A DNA stretch of 36,826 nucleotides, taken from an uncultured Lactobacillus sp. (lineage in GTDB: Bacteria > Bacillota > Bacilli > Lactobacillales > Lactobacillaceae). This document shows, piece after piece, positions 25,134 through 36,770 of this stretch; position 1 is the first letter of the stretch; the number at the start of each line of letters is the position of its first letter. The notes beneath the pieces are model-generated. The model was not told the DNA's origin and did not search any database. It saw only the letters and a program-made list of their open reading frames with translations. A program made the translations under genes and the position numbers. The stretch is taken from positions 1 through 36,826 of the forward strand of contig NZ_CALYQV010000018.1 of NCBI RefSeq assembly GCF_945290125.1, in the 5' to 3' direction.

Positions 25134-26837
25134 TTATAAGTGAGTTTCAAAACAGTCACAGAAAGGATCAACAGGACTATGTCCACTAAATTTATCATTG
25201 CCCATCATTTTTTCCAGAAGAGCATCAATTGTGACATTATTGCCTGTATAGGCATTAATATAAGTTGAAACCATTGGAATATCGAAAAGGTGGTAGGGAT
25301 TGCAGGTAGAAACAAAAACAGTAGGGATGTCCTTCATAAACCACGGAGCATCGGCTGCCATTAGATGAATCCAATCAAGTCTAGTTGTCGTTTGATTACT
25401 TGCCGTTTCAATGTTAGCAACATAAAATGCCAGGTCGAACTGATCCTTTTCATATTGCACTCCACCTTCGAAAACCTCTTTAAAATTAAGATTTTTTCGA
25501 TCAAAAACTGTAACTTTAAATCCTTTCTCTGTCAGTTTATTTTTAAATTTTGCGGTTACTTTACCGCCTTCTTTAAAGCCACCATCGTCTGTATCGCCTA
25601 AAACAACTAAACGAACACGAGGATATTTTTCTGGTGTAATCGGTAGCAGTTTGTCGCGATCTTTAACTAAAGTAACAGATTCTTGTGCTACTTTGACGGC
25701 CAGTTTTTCATGTTCAGCTAATTTTAAGTTAATATCTTGAGATGCAGGTTCGCAAAGGTTATTTTCCGTATCCATTACGCCTTGTGCAACTTTAGTTGCA
25801 ATTATTCTGGTAACAGCTTCGTCTACTCTTGCCATAGAAATCTTGCCACTTTTGACAGCATCAGTCACAAATTGATAGTCTTCATCGATATCCTTGTTAA
25901 ATAAGATCATGTCGACACCCGCATTAATGGTTGCAGGTAAGGCTTCTGAACGTGGCAAAATTGCATTGTATCCGATCATTGGTGTGGCATCAGTTATTGT
26001 GAGTCCATTAAAATGCAAAACAGAGCGTAAAAGGCCATCAATTAGCAATTTGGAAGTCGATGCAGGACGTAAATCCTTATCTTCAATACCTGGTTGTAAA
26101 CGGCGTTCCCAAGCTGGCTGCATAATATGAGCAATCATGACAGCTGGCAGACCATTTTGAATTAAGTGATGATAAATTTGTCCGTAAGATTCCATCCATT
26201 TGTCAGCAGGCAAGGAGTTAATTGAGCTCAAAAGGTGTTGGTCGCGTTCATCAACGCCATCCCCAGGAAAGTGTTTAGCTACAGGAATAACATGATTAGC
26301 ATTAAGGCCTTTGATTTGTGAGTCTGACATCCTGATAACACGTTCTTCGCTGCTACCGAATGTGCGCACATTCATGATCGGGTTGCGAAAATTTTGGTCT
26401 AAATCAACAATAGGTGCAAAAGACATGTTGCCACCAACCTGTTTAGCTTCATAGCCGGACACATCACCCAAATTATAGGCATTCTGTTCGTCGTCCGTAG
26501 CGGCAACCTGCAAAGGTCTGCCAAACCATGTACCTTCAGTTAATAAACCATTCCCGCCAGCTTCTAAGTTAGCAGCAATGAACAAAGGTGTTTGACTTGC
26601 TTTTTGAGATACTGTTATTTCACGTTGCAATTTTTGGGCTTTATCGGGACGGTACATAATACCACCTGGTTGATATTTTTTAACAAACTCTGTTAAGTCA
26701 GTGTTATCTTCATCCTCACCAATTACAAAGAAAAGCTGTCCTATTTTGGCAGAAAGTGGCATATTCTTCACTTTATGTTTAACAAAATCAATTTCTTTAT
26801 TCGATAAGTTATAAGGTTTTTTAGTTAGATCTGTCAT
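25134..26837 (-). CDS. Glycoside hydrolase family 3 enzyme (NagZ-like)
   Basis: This 567-residue protein has an N-terminal TIM barrel: GQLFFVIGEDED, GGIMYRPDKA, PLFIAANLEAGG, SFAPIVDLDQN and KHFPGDGVDERDQH (about 190-205). The last motif has the Asp-x-His acid/base arrangement of NagZ-type beta-N-acetylhexosaminidases (KHFPGHG...DSH) with altered neighbours. The nucleophile is probably the Asp of LTITDATP (about 280). A C-terminal alpha/beta sandwich domain follows (QESVTLVKD...). There is no signal peptide, so it is cytoplasmic. Its place upstream of GH78 argues for a plant glycoside or related oligosaccharide as substrate instead of muropeptides; specificity is open. It is the first gene of the operon, with ribosome site GGGAGGA. 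Confidence 0.87.
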   Translation of the reverse strand: MTDLTKKPYNLSNKEIDFVKHKVKNMPLSAKIGQLFFVIGEDEDNTDLTEFVKKYQPGGIMYRPDKAQKLQREITVSQKASQTPLFIAANLEAGGNGLLTEGTWFGRPLQVAATDDEQNAYNLGDVSGYEAKQVGGNMSFAPIVDLDQNFRNPIMNVRTFGSSEERVIRMSDSQIKGLNANHVIPVAKHFPGDGVDERDQHLLSSINSLPADKWMESYGQIYHHLIQNGLPAVMIAHIMQPAWERRLQPGIEDKDLRPASTSKLLIDGLLRSVLHFNGLTITDATPMIGYNAILPRSEALPATINAGVDMILFNKDIDEDYQFVTDAVKSGKISMARVDEAVTRIIATKVAQGVMDTENNLCEPASQDINLKLAEHEKLAVKVAQESVTLVKDRDKLLPITPEKYPRVRLVVLGDTDDGGFKEGGKVTAKFKNKLTEKGFKVTVFDRKNLNFKEVFEGGVQYEKDQFDLAFYVANIETASNQTTTRLDWIHLMAADAPWFMKDIPTVFVSTCNPYHLFDIPMVSTYINAYTGNNVTIDALLEKMMGNDKFSGHSPVDPFCDCFETHL

Positions 26838-26973
26838 TATTTTCCTCCCAAATTTTGAAATGTCTTGCTTTGTTCTTCATTTTAACTTAATGTAAAAAAG
26901 TAAACTATTGTTAAATTACATAATAAAACTGTTTATTTCACAGAAACTTTTACATAAATTAAAAGGTATCAAA
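26838..26973. promoter_or_regulatory. Divergent promoter region, GH3 operon and AraC gene
   Basis: The AT-rich gap holds the inverted pair ATGTAA (26890-26895) / TTACAT (26916-26921) with GTTAAATT (26910-26917) between. GTTAAATT also occurs in the two AraC-type modules at 28284 and 32733. This gap lacks the CACTAA pair seen there, so a different or diverged operator is likely. Confidence 0.4.
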
Positions 26974-27984
26974 ATGTATGAAAAATTAATTCAAATGTTA
27001 CGTCAGAATAATGGCTTTCGAGATTGGAATACGATGTTGCAAGATTTTAAAGACGGTGATTTCAAGTTGAAAGTTGCCGGTCATATTAATAGTGAACCTG
27101 TTTATGAATTCTTCAATACTTTTTCAGATAACTTAGTACTAAACAGTAGTTCAATTACAATATCAGTTCAACCCGTAGAATCATATATTCCATTTCATAT
27201 ACATGATTATGTAGAAATTAACGTTCCTTTAGTAGGTAACTGTGTCGTAGTAACTGAACATGAACGCATTAAAGTTATGCAGGATAATATGATTTTTGTG
27301 GGCATTAAAACACCTCACAAAGTGGAACCAATTGGCAAAAATGGTGTAGTTTTAAATATTGAATTGCGTACATCTGCTTTTTCTTTAAATGAACTTGATT
27401 TTTTGCAATCAAAAAGAAAGGGTATTTCAATTTCCAGTTTACTTTTTTCTTTATTATCAGATGAAGATCATGGTGAAGGACGATACAGTTTATTCGAGAT
27501 TGACCATGACCCTAAAATTACTGCTATCATTTACGATATCATTGATGAATATTATGGCGCACGAATTCAATCAGATCAGATTATCAAATTGGAAATGCTG
27601 ACTATGTTTTCCTTGCTAATTCGGAAAACTTATTATCGAGAAGCTTCGGTCACTGACTCAAAAAAGAAAAACAATAATTTGCTTTCTTTGTTACTCTATA
27701 TTGAGAAAAATTATTCTGATATTACATTAGAACATATGGCTCAACATTTTGGCTTCAATCCTAATTACTTATCAGATTATTTAAAAAATGAAACTGGTTT
27801 ATCATTTATTAAGTTAGTCCAGCTACAAAGAGTAAATGTAGCTGCGAAATACTTGACTTACACTAAGGTTTCGATTGAAAAGATTTCTACGAGAGTAGGA
27901 TATGAAAATGCTTCCTATTTTTATAAGATTTTCAAACATTACTTTGGCATTTCTCCAGCAAAATACCGTTCTAATACTAGATAA
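26974..27984 (+). CDS. AraC-family regulator of the GH3-GH78-pgmB operon
   Basis: This 336-residue protein has an N-terminal cupin-type sensor (IPFHIHDYVEINVPLVGNCV, with KTPHKVEPIGKNGVVLNIEL) and a C-terminal double helix-turn-helix (about 235-336: DITLEHMAQHFGFNPNYLSD, then SIEKISTRVGYENASYFYKI, FKHYFGISPAKYR). ATG 26974 is preceded by AAAAGG at good distance; an upstream in-frame ATG (26908) has no ribosome site and adds 22 poorly fitting residues. It is divergent from the GH3 operon, so it is probably its sugar-dependent activator. Its CDS overlaps its own terminator. Confidence 0.88.
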   Translation: MYEKLIQMLRQNNGFRDWNTMLQDFKDGDFKLKVAGHINSEPVYEFFNTFSDNLVLNSSSITISVQPVESYIPFHIHDYVEINVPLVGNCVVVTEHERIKVMQDNMIFVGIKTPHKVEPIGKNGVVLNIELRTSAFSLNELDFLQSKRKGISISSLLFSLLSDEDHGEGRYSLFEIDHDPKITAIIYDIIDEYYGARIQSDQIIKLEMLTMFSLLIRKTYYREASVTDSKKKNNNLLSLLLYIEKNYSDITLEHMAQHFGFNPNYLSDYLKNETGLSFIKLVQLQRVNVAAKYLTYTKVSIEKISTRVGYENASYFYKIFKHYFGISPAKYRSNTR

Positions 27985-27997
27985 CGGTATTTTTTTG
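27961..27997 (+). terminator. Terminator overlapping the end of the AraC gene
   Basis: AAATACCGTT (27961-27970, inside the last codons) pairs with AACGGTATTT (27983-27992), followed by a T run. Confidence 0.75.
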
Positions 27998-28086
27998 GCT
28001 TCTTTTTATAATAAAATCTGTGAAATCGACATGAATTGTCTAGCTTTTGCATATTGTTCGATTACTCAAACAATCATATACTTTAC

Positions 28087-28110
28087 TAAAATTAAAGCGC
28101 TTTAATTTTA
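28087..28110. promoter_or_regulatory. 24-bp perfect palindrome with AAAGCGCTTT core
   Basis: Each 12-base arm (TAAAATTAAAGC) is exactly mirrored. The centre AAAGCGCTTT is the core of CcpA/LacI-type operators, but the outer G and C of a cre consensus are replaced by T and A. There is no T tract, so it is not a typical terminator. It is followed by GAAAGAAGG and ATG ATG (28124-28129), which open only six codons, suggesting an operator for a gene that has been deleted. Confidence 0.55.
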
Positions 28111-28271
28111 CAAAGAAAGAAGGATGATGTGGATGATAAATTGAAAAGTACAAATAGAAGAATATATTCATTCATATGAGAACTTTAGTGATGTGAAAAA
28201 TATTAGTATTGGATAATCAGAATATTTTGTAAATTATTATTTAAAAAATTTAGATAAATAATTTTTTATGA
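28111..28271 (+). pseudogene. Possible remnant of a deleted gene
   Basis: After GAAAGAAGG and tandem ATG codons at 28124 the frame closes at once. The next stretch reads IEEYIHSYENFSDVKNISIG, then SEYFVNYYLKNLDK, in another frame with one stop between, and ends near 28262. It looks like decayed coding sequence, too short to identify. No intact gene is present in 27985-28463. Confidence 0.25.
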
Positions 28272-28363
28272 AACGCTAATTATGTTAAATTCACCACTAA
28301 TAAGTATATGCAATCATATAATGAAAGTGCTTATGATAATTTTTGGAAAATAAAAAGAAGGGA
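28272..28363 (+). promoter_or_regulatory. AraC/cre regulatory module, copy A (upstream of GH1-EIIC)
   Basis: It aligns without gaps over about 70 bases with 32721-32790. Half-sites CGCTAA (28274-28279) and CACTAA (28295-28300) start 21 bases apart, the spacing used by AraC-type activators. GTTAAATT (28284) lies between them and AAGTATAT (28302) follows. A degenerate cre, TGAAAGTGCTTATG (28322-28335, three mismatches), and -10 candidates TATAAT (28317) and TATGAT (28331) come next. It ends in AGAAGGG without a start codon, about 100 bases before GH1. Confidence 0.65.
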
Positions 28364-28460
28364 ATACTAAAAGCTACTGTTTGAAACTATGGTAGCAAAA
28401 AAATTTTGACGATTAATTGCAACAACTAATCTCGAAGTAATAGTAAAAGACAAAATATAA

Positions 28461-31164
<2,704 letters not shown>

Positions 31165-31217
31165 AAGTAGAATTTGAAAGCTAGAACTTTAGAAGAAAAA
31201 ATTAAAATATATTTTGT

Positions 31218-31250
31218 AAGTAAATAGTCTGAAACTATTTACTTTTTTAT
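31218..31250 (+). terminator. Terminator after EIIC
   Basis: AAGTAAATAGT pairs with ACTATTTACTT around a short CTGAA loop, followed by T residues, 53 bases after the EIIC stop. Confidence 0.8.
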
Positions 31251-31585
31251 GCACAAAATAAAGTTGTTTATACATATTAGAAAGGCATCATATAAATAAT
31301 TTACAGTTTAGGAAACCTAACTAAATTTATATATTATTGAATTTTTAATAGTCATTACTGCTAGAAAAAGAAATTCAGAATTTCATAGACTTATATTTAA
31401 TTGAAGTTGATTATTACTTAATCTTCTCTCAAATCTCAAAAGAATAGCTTCAGCTAATATTAATTATGTATCATGATGAATTAAGGCTGACTTTATTCTA
31501 GTCGTATAGTTATTATTACAAAATTTAAACTAATAAATTCACTCAAATTAATTTTTGCTTTATAAGCGTTTAATGACTTGATTTT
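31251..31585. other. AT-rich gap without genes
   Basis: I find no ORF with a ribosome site, no RNA gene and no convincing hairpin for the AraC gene that ends at 31586. The stretch is very AT-rich and separates the two converging units. Confidence 0.6.
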
Positions 31586-32710
31586 CTAAGGATAAAATAC
31601 ACTATCTTTTATAAATTTTCTGCGATATGCGCTGGGGGTGAGGTGGAGTACAGTTTGAAAACTTCTTTCAAAGCTGTTGACTGAACTGTAGCCAACTTGT
31701 TCGCTGATGCTGTTTATACTGTCATCCGTATATTTCAGTAAATTGCAGCTTTTTTGTATGCGGTAGTAGTTGCGTAAATAGTTAAAAGAATGTCCTGTCT
31801 TTTTAGAAATCAACTTTCCCAAATACGCTTTATCATAATTATATTGCCGAGCCAAATCTTTTAACTTAACAGTATCACAGTTAACTTTAATAGTATTAAT
31901 GATTTTGGCAAATCTATTGGTCAGATTATTATCGTAAGTTTTAAAATTATTTGACTCGCTTAAACCGCGTAGAGCATAGGATAATAAAATAGAAATATAG
32001 TCACAACAAATCGCGTTTGATTGTGGTAAGGAAGAATAAGATTCAATGAATATATTTTTGATTATTCCTAAAATTTTCTCTGTGATTTGAACGTTAAATG
32101 TTAAATAGTTTTCGGTAGAACTATAGAGACATTTGTTAAAAAAATCAGCCAGTATGTTATCAGCTTTTATTAAGTTAAAAAAAGAATTATCAAAAGTACT
32201 TTTCTTCATCACAATACAGATAACGATACTACTCTCAATGACTTCTATTTTATGAGAAGTACCAGGTGAAATTATTACTAGGTCACCTTTGTGTAGGGTA
32301 GAGACTGAATTATCGGTAAAAAACTTAGTTTCTCCGTCTAATACTAAGTCTATTTCAAAATAGTCGTGTTTATGATAATGAACTAATTCATTTTGAAACT
32401 GCAGTAAAATTTTGGCATCTTTTTCTTCAAACATGAAATAAGACTCTGACATGTTTTTATATAGCTGTTGGGGTTTTTGGATAATGGCTGTTACGTCAAC
32501 ATGTAAATTTTGCAAACATTGATAGAGTGAAAAAATATCATGAGTCTTGTTTAAAGAATTTGGAGTTTTAGGCAATTCATACGAATAATTACTTTTTTGA
32601 TATAAATGCAAAATTGCATCCAGTAAAGAAATTTTTTGATGTCTTTTAAAAAAACAAAATGACAAGTACTTTTGAATTGCCTTGTAAGACATATAAATTC
32701 GACGATTCAT
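31586..32710 (-). CDS. AraC-family regulator, divergent from GH2-GH39
   Basis: This 374-residue protein has an N-terminal extension (about 100 residues, helical), a cupin-type sensor (LVHYHKHDYFEIDLVLDGET, then HKGDLVIISPGTSHKIEVIE) and a C-terminal AraC DNA-binding domain (KLKDLARQYNYDKAYLGKLI, then SINSISEQVGYSSVNSFERS, FQTVLHLTPSAYRRKF). ATG 32710 has AGGAG upstream at good spacing; an in-frame TTG at 32746 would lie within the operator region. The 21-bp-spaced half-sites begin 13 bases before its start codon, so it may repress itself while activating GH2-GH39 and GH1-EIIC. Confidence 0.9.
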   Translation of the reverse strand: MNRRIYMSYKAIQKYLSFCFFKRHQKISLLDAILHLYQKSNYSYELPKTPNSLNKTHDIFSLYQCLQNLHVDVTAIIQKPQQLYKNMSESYFMFEEKDAKILLQFQNELVHYHKHDYFEIDLVLDGETKFFTDNSVSTLHKGDLVIISPGTSHKIEVIESSIVICIVMKKSTFDNSFFNLIKADNILADFFNKCLYSSTENYLTFNVQITEKILGIIKNIFIESYSSLPQSNAICCDYISILLSYALRGLSESNNFKTYDNNLTNRFAKIINTIKVNCDTVKLKDLARQYNYDKAYLGKLISKKTGHSFNYLRNYYRIQKSCNLLKYTDDSINSISEQVGYSSVNSFERSFQTVLHLTPSAYRRKFIKDSVFYP

Positions 32711-32720
32711 TTTTTCTCCT

Positions 32721-32811
32721 AACACTAATTTTGTTAAATTTAGCACTAAAAAGTATATCTGGTTAGTCTATGAAAGCGCTTATAATTACATTGGAAAGTA
32801 AAAATGGAGGC
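32721..32811 (+). promoter_or_regulatory. AraC/cre regulatory module, copy B (AraC / GH2-GH39)
   Basis: Identical half-sites CACTAA start at 32723 and 32744, exactly 21 bases apart, with GTTAAATT (32733) between and AAGTATAT (32751) after. A near-perfect cre, TGAAAGCGCTTATA (32771-32784, one mismatch), overlaps a TATAAT -10 (32781-32786). GGAGG follows and GH2 starts at 32816. The layout implies activation by AraC binding upstream and block by CcpA at the promoter. It is the better-preserved copy of the module at 28272. Confidence 0.7.
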
Positions 32812-32815
32812 AAAT

Positions 32816-35209
32816 ATGAACGAATCTATTTCTTTAAATTATAACTGGAAATTTCACTTTGGTGAAATCCAAAAGCCAAAATTATTAGCAAAAAAATCTT
32901 ATGCTTTTGGTGGGTTAACCGCTCCGCTTGAAAATGAAACTGGCAATATTCTACCAGTTGGTCCGGGAGGTAGTCACTTCTTAAACTTGATATCTAATGG
33001 TGAACCCGATAAAGGTTTACAGAATTTAGCTGGTACAGATTTTATTAAGTCTTTAGATAAAACGTGGCAGGAAATTAACATACCTGATGATTGGAAAAGA
33101 CGTGAGCCATATCGAAATGATCCAAATACGTTGATGACAGGCTCTAAGCTTGACGGAATAGCCTATTACCGCAAAAAATTTAAACTTTCAACAACTTCAC
33201 CGGAAGATAAGGAATATCTGTTACATTTTGATGGCATTATGGGATCAAGTGACATTTGGTTTAATGGCTGTTATTTGGGACACAATGACAGTGGCTATGT
33301 AGGGATAGACTATGACATTTCCCCAATAATTAGGTTCGCTGATGATGGTGAGAATGTAATATTAGTGCGTACTGATACTACTACTGGTTCTGAAGGATGG
33401 TGGTATGAAGGAGCCGGGATTTATAAAAATGTTTGGATTGAAATCAGAGATTTAATCCATTTCGAAAGCGATGAGTTTTACTTCAGAACAGTTGAAACAA
33501 ATGAACAAAATGCCAAAATATTGGTCAGCTTTGCTGTCAAAAATGATTTGAATCACCCTGTTTCTGTCACGCCAAAACTCACAATTAATCAAACGAATCA
33601 AGTTGATTTTGCGGCTGTGACGATACAGTCTCAGTCGGTTAGACGGTTTAATAAATCATTTGAGATAAAAGAACCAAAATTATGGTCGCCTGAGCATCCT
33701 AATTTATACCAAGCAAGATTGGAAATTGAAAATGACTCGTTAGAACAAACTTTTGGTATTAAAACAGTCAGCTATGATGTTAATGGTTTTCATTTAAATG
33801 GCAAGCTTTATCTGTTGAAGGGTGTATGTGAGCATCAGGATTTTGGTGGAGTTGGCGTTGCTTTGAACCAAGATATTATTGATTTTAAAGTCAAAAGGCT
33901 AAAGGAAATGGGCGTTAATGCACTTAGAAGTTCACACCACTTTGCTTCCGAAGAATTGTTAAATGCCTGTGATCGCTTAGGAATAATTTTAATTGATGAA
34001 AACCGTCTTTTAGAGGCTACACCTTGGCGATTAAGAAATTTGACTAAAATGGTAAAGAAAAGTCGGTCCCATGTGTGTATCGCATTTTGGTCAATTGCCA
34101 ATGAAGAGATTATCGGCAATACAGAATATGGTTGTCGTTCAGTAAAAAAGATTACAGAAATTATCCGTAATTTATCTCCTGATGCATTATTAATTTCTGC
34201 TGAATTGTTAAATCCTGAAGGTAAAGTAAATGACGATTATATCAAGTACTTTGATATTCTGGGAGTCAATTATCCTGAAGCAGGTGTAATGGGCGAAGGA
34301 GCAGAATTCATTCATAAAAGTCATCCGACCCTACCAATGATGTGCACAGAAAATGCATCATATTTTTCAACACGTGGTATTTACAAAGATGACGCTGAAA
34401 ACTGTCATACTAATAATTTTGGCTCTTTATTTTCAATGGTTTTACCGGGGAAAAGGAAGCCGGGAGATCCGGGAGTAGGAGGGACTGCACGCCCTGAAAC
34501 TGTGATGTCTTACCTACATGAACATAAATATATGGGTGGTGTTTTTTTATGGACTGCTTTTGATTATTATGGTGAACCATCACCATTTGGCTGGCCTGGT
34601 ATTAGTTCTCAGTTTGGGATTATGGATTTAGGTGGCTTGCCTAAGGACTATTTCTACTATTATCAGGCTCAGTGGCAAGATCAGCCGGTACTTCATCTCA
34701 TGCCTTCTTGGAATAGAACTAATTTAACAATTGAAAATGGTCAAACCGAAGTCAGAATTTTTTCAAACTTGGATGAGGTGGAATTATTTGTCAATCATAA
34801 AAGTTTAGGCAAAAAAGCAGTTAAAAACTATGAATGTAATTGGCAGGTTAAATATGAACCAGGAGAACTTTTAGCTAAAGGATACGTGAAAGATAAAGTT
34901 GTGCTAGAAGATAAAAAGGAAACTAGTGGCAAAATTAGTAAAGTAAATACTGCTATTTTATACCAGGGCAAAAACTGTACTTTATTTGAGTTAAAGGCAA
35001 TTGATGGACAAAATAACTTTGTGCCTGATGATAATAGTTCGTTGCAAATTAAAGCAAATAATGGTCAGATTATCGGATTGACTAATGGCGATCCTTCTGA
35101 TATCAGCAAATATTCTTTAAGTAAAATTAAGCTATTTTCTGGTAAAGCAGTAGTAATCGTAAAACATGAAAATAACATCTTGACGAATCTTAACATAAAA
35201 ATTGTTTAG
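32816..35209 (+). CDS. Glycoside hydrolase family 2 enzyme (beta-galactosidase/glucuronidase-like)
   Basis: This 797-residue cytoplasmic enzyme has no signal peptide. Domains: N-terminal sugar-binding sandwich (GIAYYRKKFKL, then FDGIMGSSDIWFNGCYLGHN), immunoglobulin-like domain, and a TIM barrel starting VNGFHLNGKLYLLKGVCEHQ. The acid/base Glu is in FWSIANEE (about 428) and the nucleophile Glu in MMCTENAS (about 510). An extra beta domain follows the barrel (about 640-797, ENGQTEVRIFSNLDEVELFV). ATG 32816 has TGGAGG ahead; the ATG at 32804 overlaps that site. The substrate is not predictable: beta-galactosides, glucuronides and other sugars are all known in this family. It is followed by GH39 after 28 bases. 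Confidence 0.9.
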   Translation: MNESISLNYNWKFHFGEIQKPKLLAKKSYAFGGLTAPLENETGNILPVGPGGSHFLNLISNGEPDKGLQNLAGTDFIKSLDKTWQEINIPDDWKRREPYRNDPNTLMTGSKLDGIAYYRKKFKLSTTSPEDKEYLLHFDGIMGSSDIWFNGCYLGHNDSGYVGIDYDISPIIRFADDGENVILVRTDTTTGSEGWWYEGAGIYKNVWIEIRDLIHFESDEFYFRTVETNEQNAKILVSFAVKNDLNHPVSVTPKLTINQTNQVDFAAVTIQSQSVRRFNKSFEIKEPKLWSPEHPNLYQARLEIENDSLEQTFGIKTVSYDVNGFHLNGKLYLLKGVCEHQDFGGVGVALNQDIIDFKVKRLKEMGVNALRSSHHFASEELLNACDRLGIILIDENRLLEATPWRLRNLTKMVKKSRSHVCIAFWSIANEEIIGNTEYGCRSVKKITEIIRNLSPDALLISAELLNPEGKVNDDYIKYFDILGVNYPEAGVMGEGAEFIHKSHPTLPMMCTENASYFSTRGIYKDDAENCHTNNFGSLFSMVLPGKRKPGDPGVGGTARPETVMSYLHEHKYMGGVFLWTAFDYYGEPSPFGWPGISSQFGIMDLGGLPKDYFYYYQAQWQDQPVLHLMPSWNRTNLTIENGQTEVRIFSNLDEVELFVNHKSLGKKAVKNYECNWQVKYEPGELLAKGYVKDKVVLEDKKETSGKISKVNTAILYQGKNCTLFELKAIDGQNNFVPDDNSSLQIKANNGQIIGLTNGDPSDISKYSLSKIKLFSGKAVVIVKHENNILTNLNIKIV

Positions 35210-35237
35210 AATTAAAAATAAAATGAGGATTAATAAC

Positions 35238-36704
35238 ATGTTAAATTTTAAGATAAATTCAGATTCTAAGAAAGCTTTCCCACACTATTGGGAAATGTGT
35301 GTTGGCAGTAGTCATGCTTATACTGCTTTGAGAGCAGATTATCAAGAGCAATTAACAAAAGTACACCAGGATATGGGTATCAAATTTGTCCGTTTTCATG
35401 GTATGTTCGATGATGAAATGAGTGTTTGCATTGAAAACTTTGGTTTTGATGGCAAATCACAAGGTGTTACCTATAATTTTGTTAATATCGATAAAATATA
35501 TGATTTTTTACTAAAAATAGGAATGAAACCTTTTGTAGAATTAAGCTTTATGCCAACTTGTTTAGCTTCACAAAAAAATCAAATCTTTCCTTATGGTGGT
35601 AATAATTCCATGCCTAAATCCGATAAGGCATGGGAAGAACTAATTTCTAAATTCATAGAACATATTCTTGACCGCTATGGTAAAGATGAAGTAGAGTCCT
35701 GGTATTTTGAAGTTTGGAATGAGCCAAATTTATCACGCTTTTTCTCAGGTACAAAAGAAGATTACTTCCACTTATATGAAATCACTGTAAAAACAGCTAA
35801 GAAAATTGATGATAAATTACGTTTTGGCGGTCCAGCTACATCTTACAATTCTTGGATACCCGATATGATTGCTTTTTGTCAGAAAAAGCATTTGCCTCTA
35901 GATTTTATTTCAACACATCATTATCCAACGGATGATCCATTGTGGGAAAGCGGCATGGATATTGACGAATTTTTTAAAAAGACAAATGGAGTCCCACAAG
36001 ATTACCCTCGAGGAATACTCAAAGTTATGACTTCGAAGACAAGAGAAGAAGCTCAAAACTATCCACTATTTTATACAGAATGGAGCGTTTCGGCGATGGT
36101 TGGTGATTCCGCTCATGATACTCCTTATGGAGCAGCAATGGTAGCTAAGACTTTAGCAGATAATGATGGACTAGTTGAAGGGTATGATTATTGGGCATTC
36201 TCAGACATTTTTGAAGAAGAATCCCAAAAGCCTGTTGTCTTTCATGGTGGTTTTGGTATGCAAACAGTTGATGGTATAGAGAAACCTGTTTATAGATTAT
36301 TTGAAATATTCCACAATTTTGGTAATCAAAGAATAAAAGTTGAAGATAATAATAATGCTACTGCAGAAATTTTAGCTGTTCAAAAAGGTAATGATTTGCA
36401 AATTGTGGCATATAACCATAACGTACCAAAAGAGCCGATAAAAACAGAACAATTAGAAATTAATTTAGATAAAACAATTAGTGGTAACTGTGAAATTAAC
36501 AGAATTGATGAAAATCATGCTAATCCAAAGAAATTGTGGCAAGAGATGGGTGAACCAACATATGTTAACAAGGATCAAGTTAAGGAATTGCGTGTTGCTT
36601 CACAACTAAAAGCGGAAAGTTTAAAAATACAAGATGGCAAAATTAACTTGGAACTAATGCCACAATCGTGCGCTTTGATTACAGTTTCTAATTATTTTGA
36701 ATAA
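35238..36704 (+). CDS. Glycoside hydrolase family 39 enzyme (beta-xylosidase-like)
   Basis: This 488-residue enzyme has a TIM barrel with acid/base Glu162 in EVWNEPNL and nucleophile Glu281 in FYTEWSVS, close to Glu160 and Glu277 of the Thermoanaerobacterium GH39 beta-xylosidase. KFVRFHGMFDD and FISTHHYPTDDP are further family motifs. A C-terminal beta domain follows. There is no signal peptide. ATG 35238 follows GAGGA; in-frame ATGs at 35202 and 35223 lack ribosome sites. It lies 28 bases after GH2, in one operon with it. Beta-xylosidase is the usual activity, but family members also cleave other glycosides, and the GH2 partner hints at a branched or mixed-sugar substrate. Confidence 0.92.
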   Translation: MLNFKINSDSKKAFPHYWEMCVGSSHAYTALRADYQEQLTKVHQDMGIKFVRFHGMFDDEMSVCIENFGFDGKSQGVTYNFVNIDKIYDFLLKIGMKPFVELSFMPTCLASQKNQIFPYGGNNSMPKSDKAWEELISKFIEHILDRYGKDEVESWYFEVWNEPNLSRFFSGTKEDYFHLYEITVKTAKKIDDKLRFGGPATSYNSWIPDMIAFCQKKHLPLDFISTHHYPTDDPLWESGMDIDEFFKKTNGVPQDYPRGILKVMTSKTREEAQNYPLFYTEWSVSAMVGDSAHDTPYGAAMVAKTLADNDGLVEGYDYWAFSDIFEEESQKPVVFHGGFGMQTVDGIEKPVYRLFEIFHNFGNQRIKVEDNNNATAEILAVQKGNDLQIVAYNHNVPKEPIKTEQLEINLDKTISGNCEINRIDENHANPKKLWQEMGEPTYVNKDQVKELRVASQLKAESLKIQDGKINLELMPQSCALITVSNYFE

Positions 36705-36736
36705 CAAATAAAAAGACTTTAAAATTAAGATTGATG

Positions 36737-36758
36737 TGAACCCCAAAATTAGGACACT
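36737..36758. repeat. IS3-family terminal inverted repeat (3' end)
   Basis: It begins TGAACCCCAAAATTAGGACA with TG at the tip, 12 bases beyond the orfB stop. It is the same type as the ends at 1069-1088 and 2818-2837. The rest of the element lies outside the window. Confidence 0.75.
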
Positions 36759-36770
36759 TTATATTAGCTG

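Noticed and set aside
31251..31585. Hidden small gene in the gap before the second AraC gene
   Set aside because: No start with a ribosome site and no open frame of useful length on either strand.
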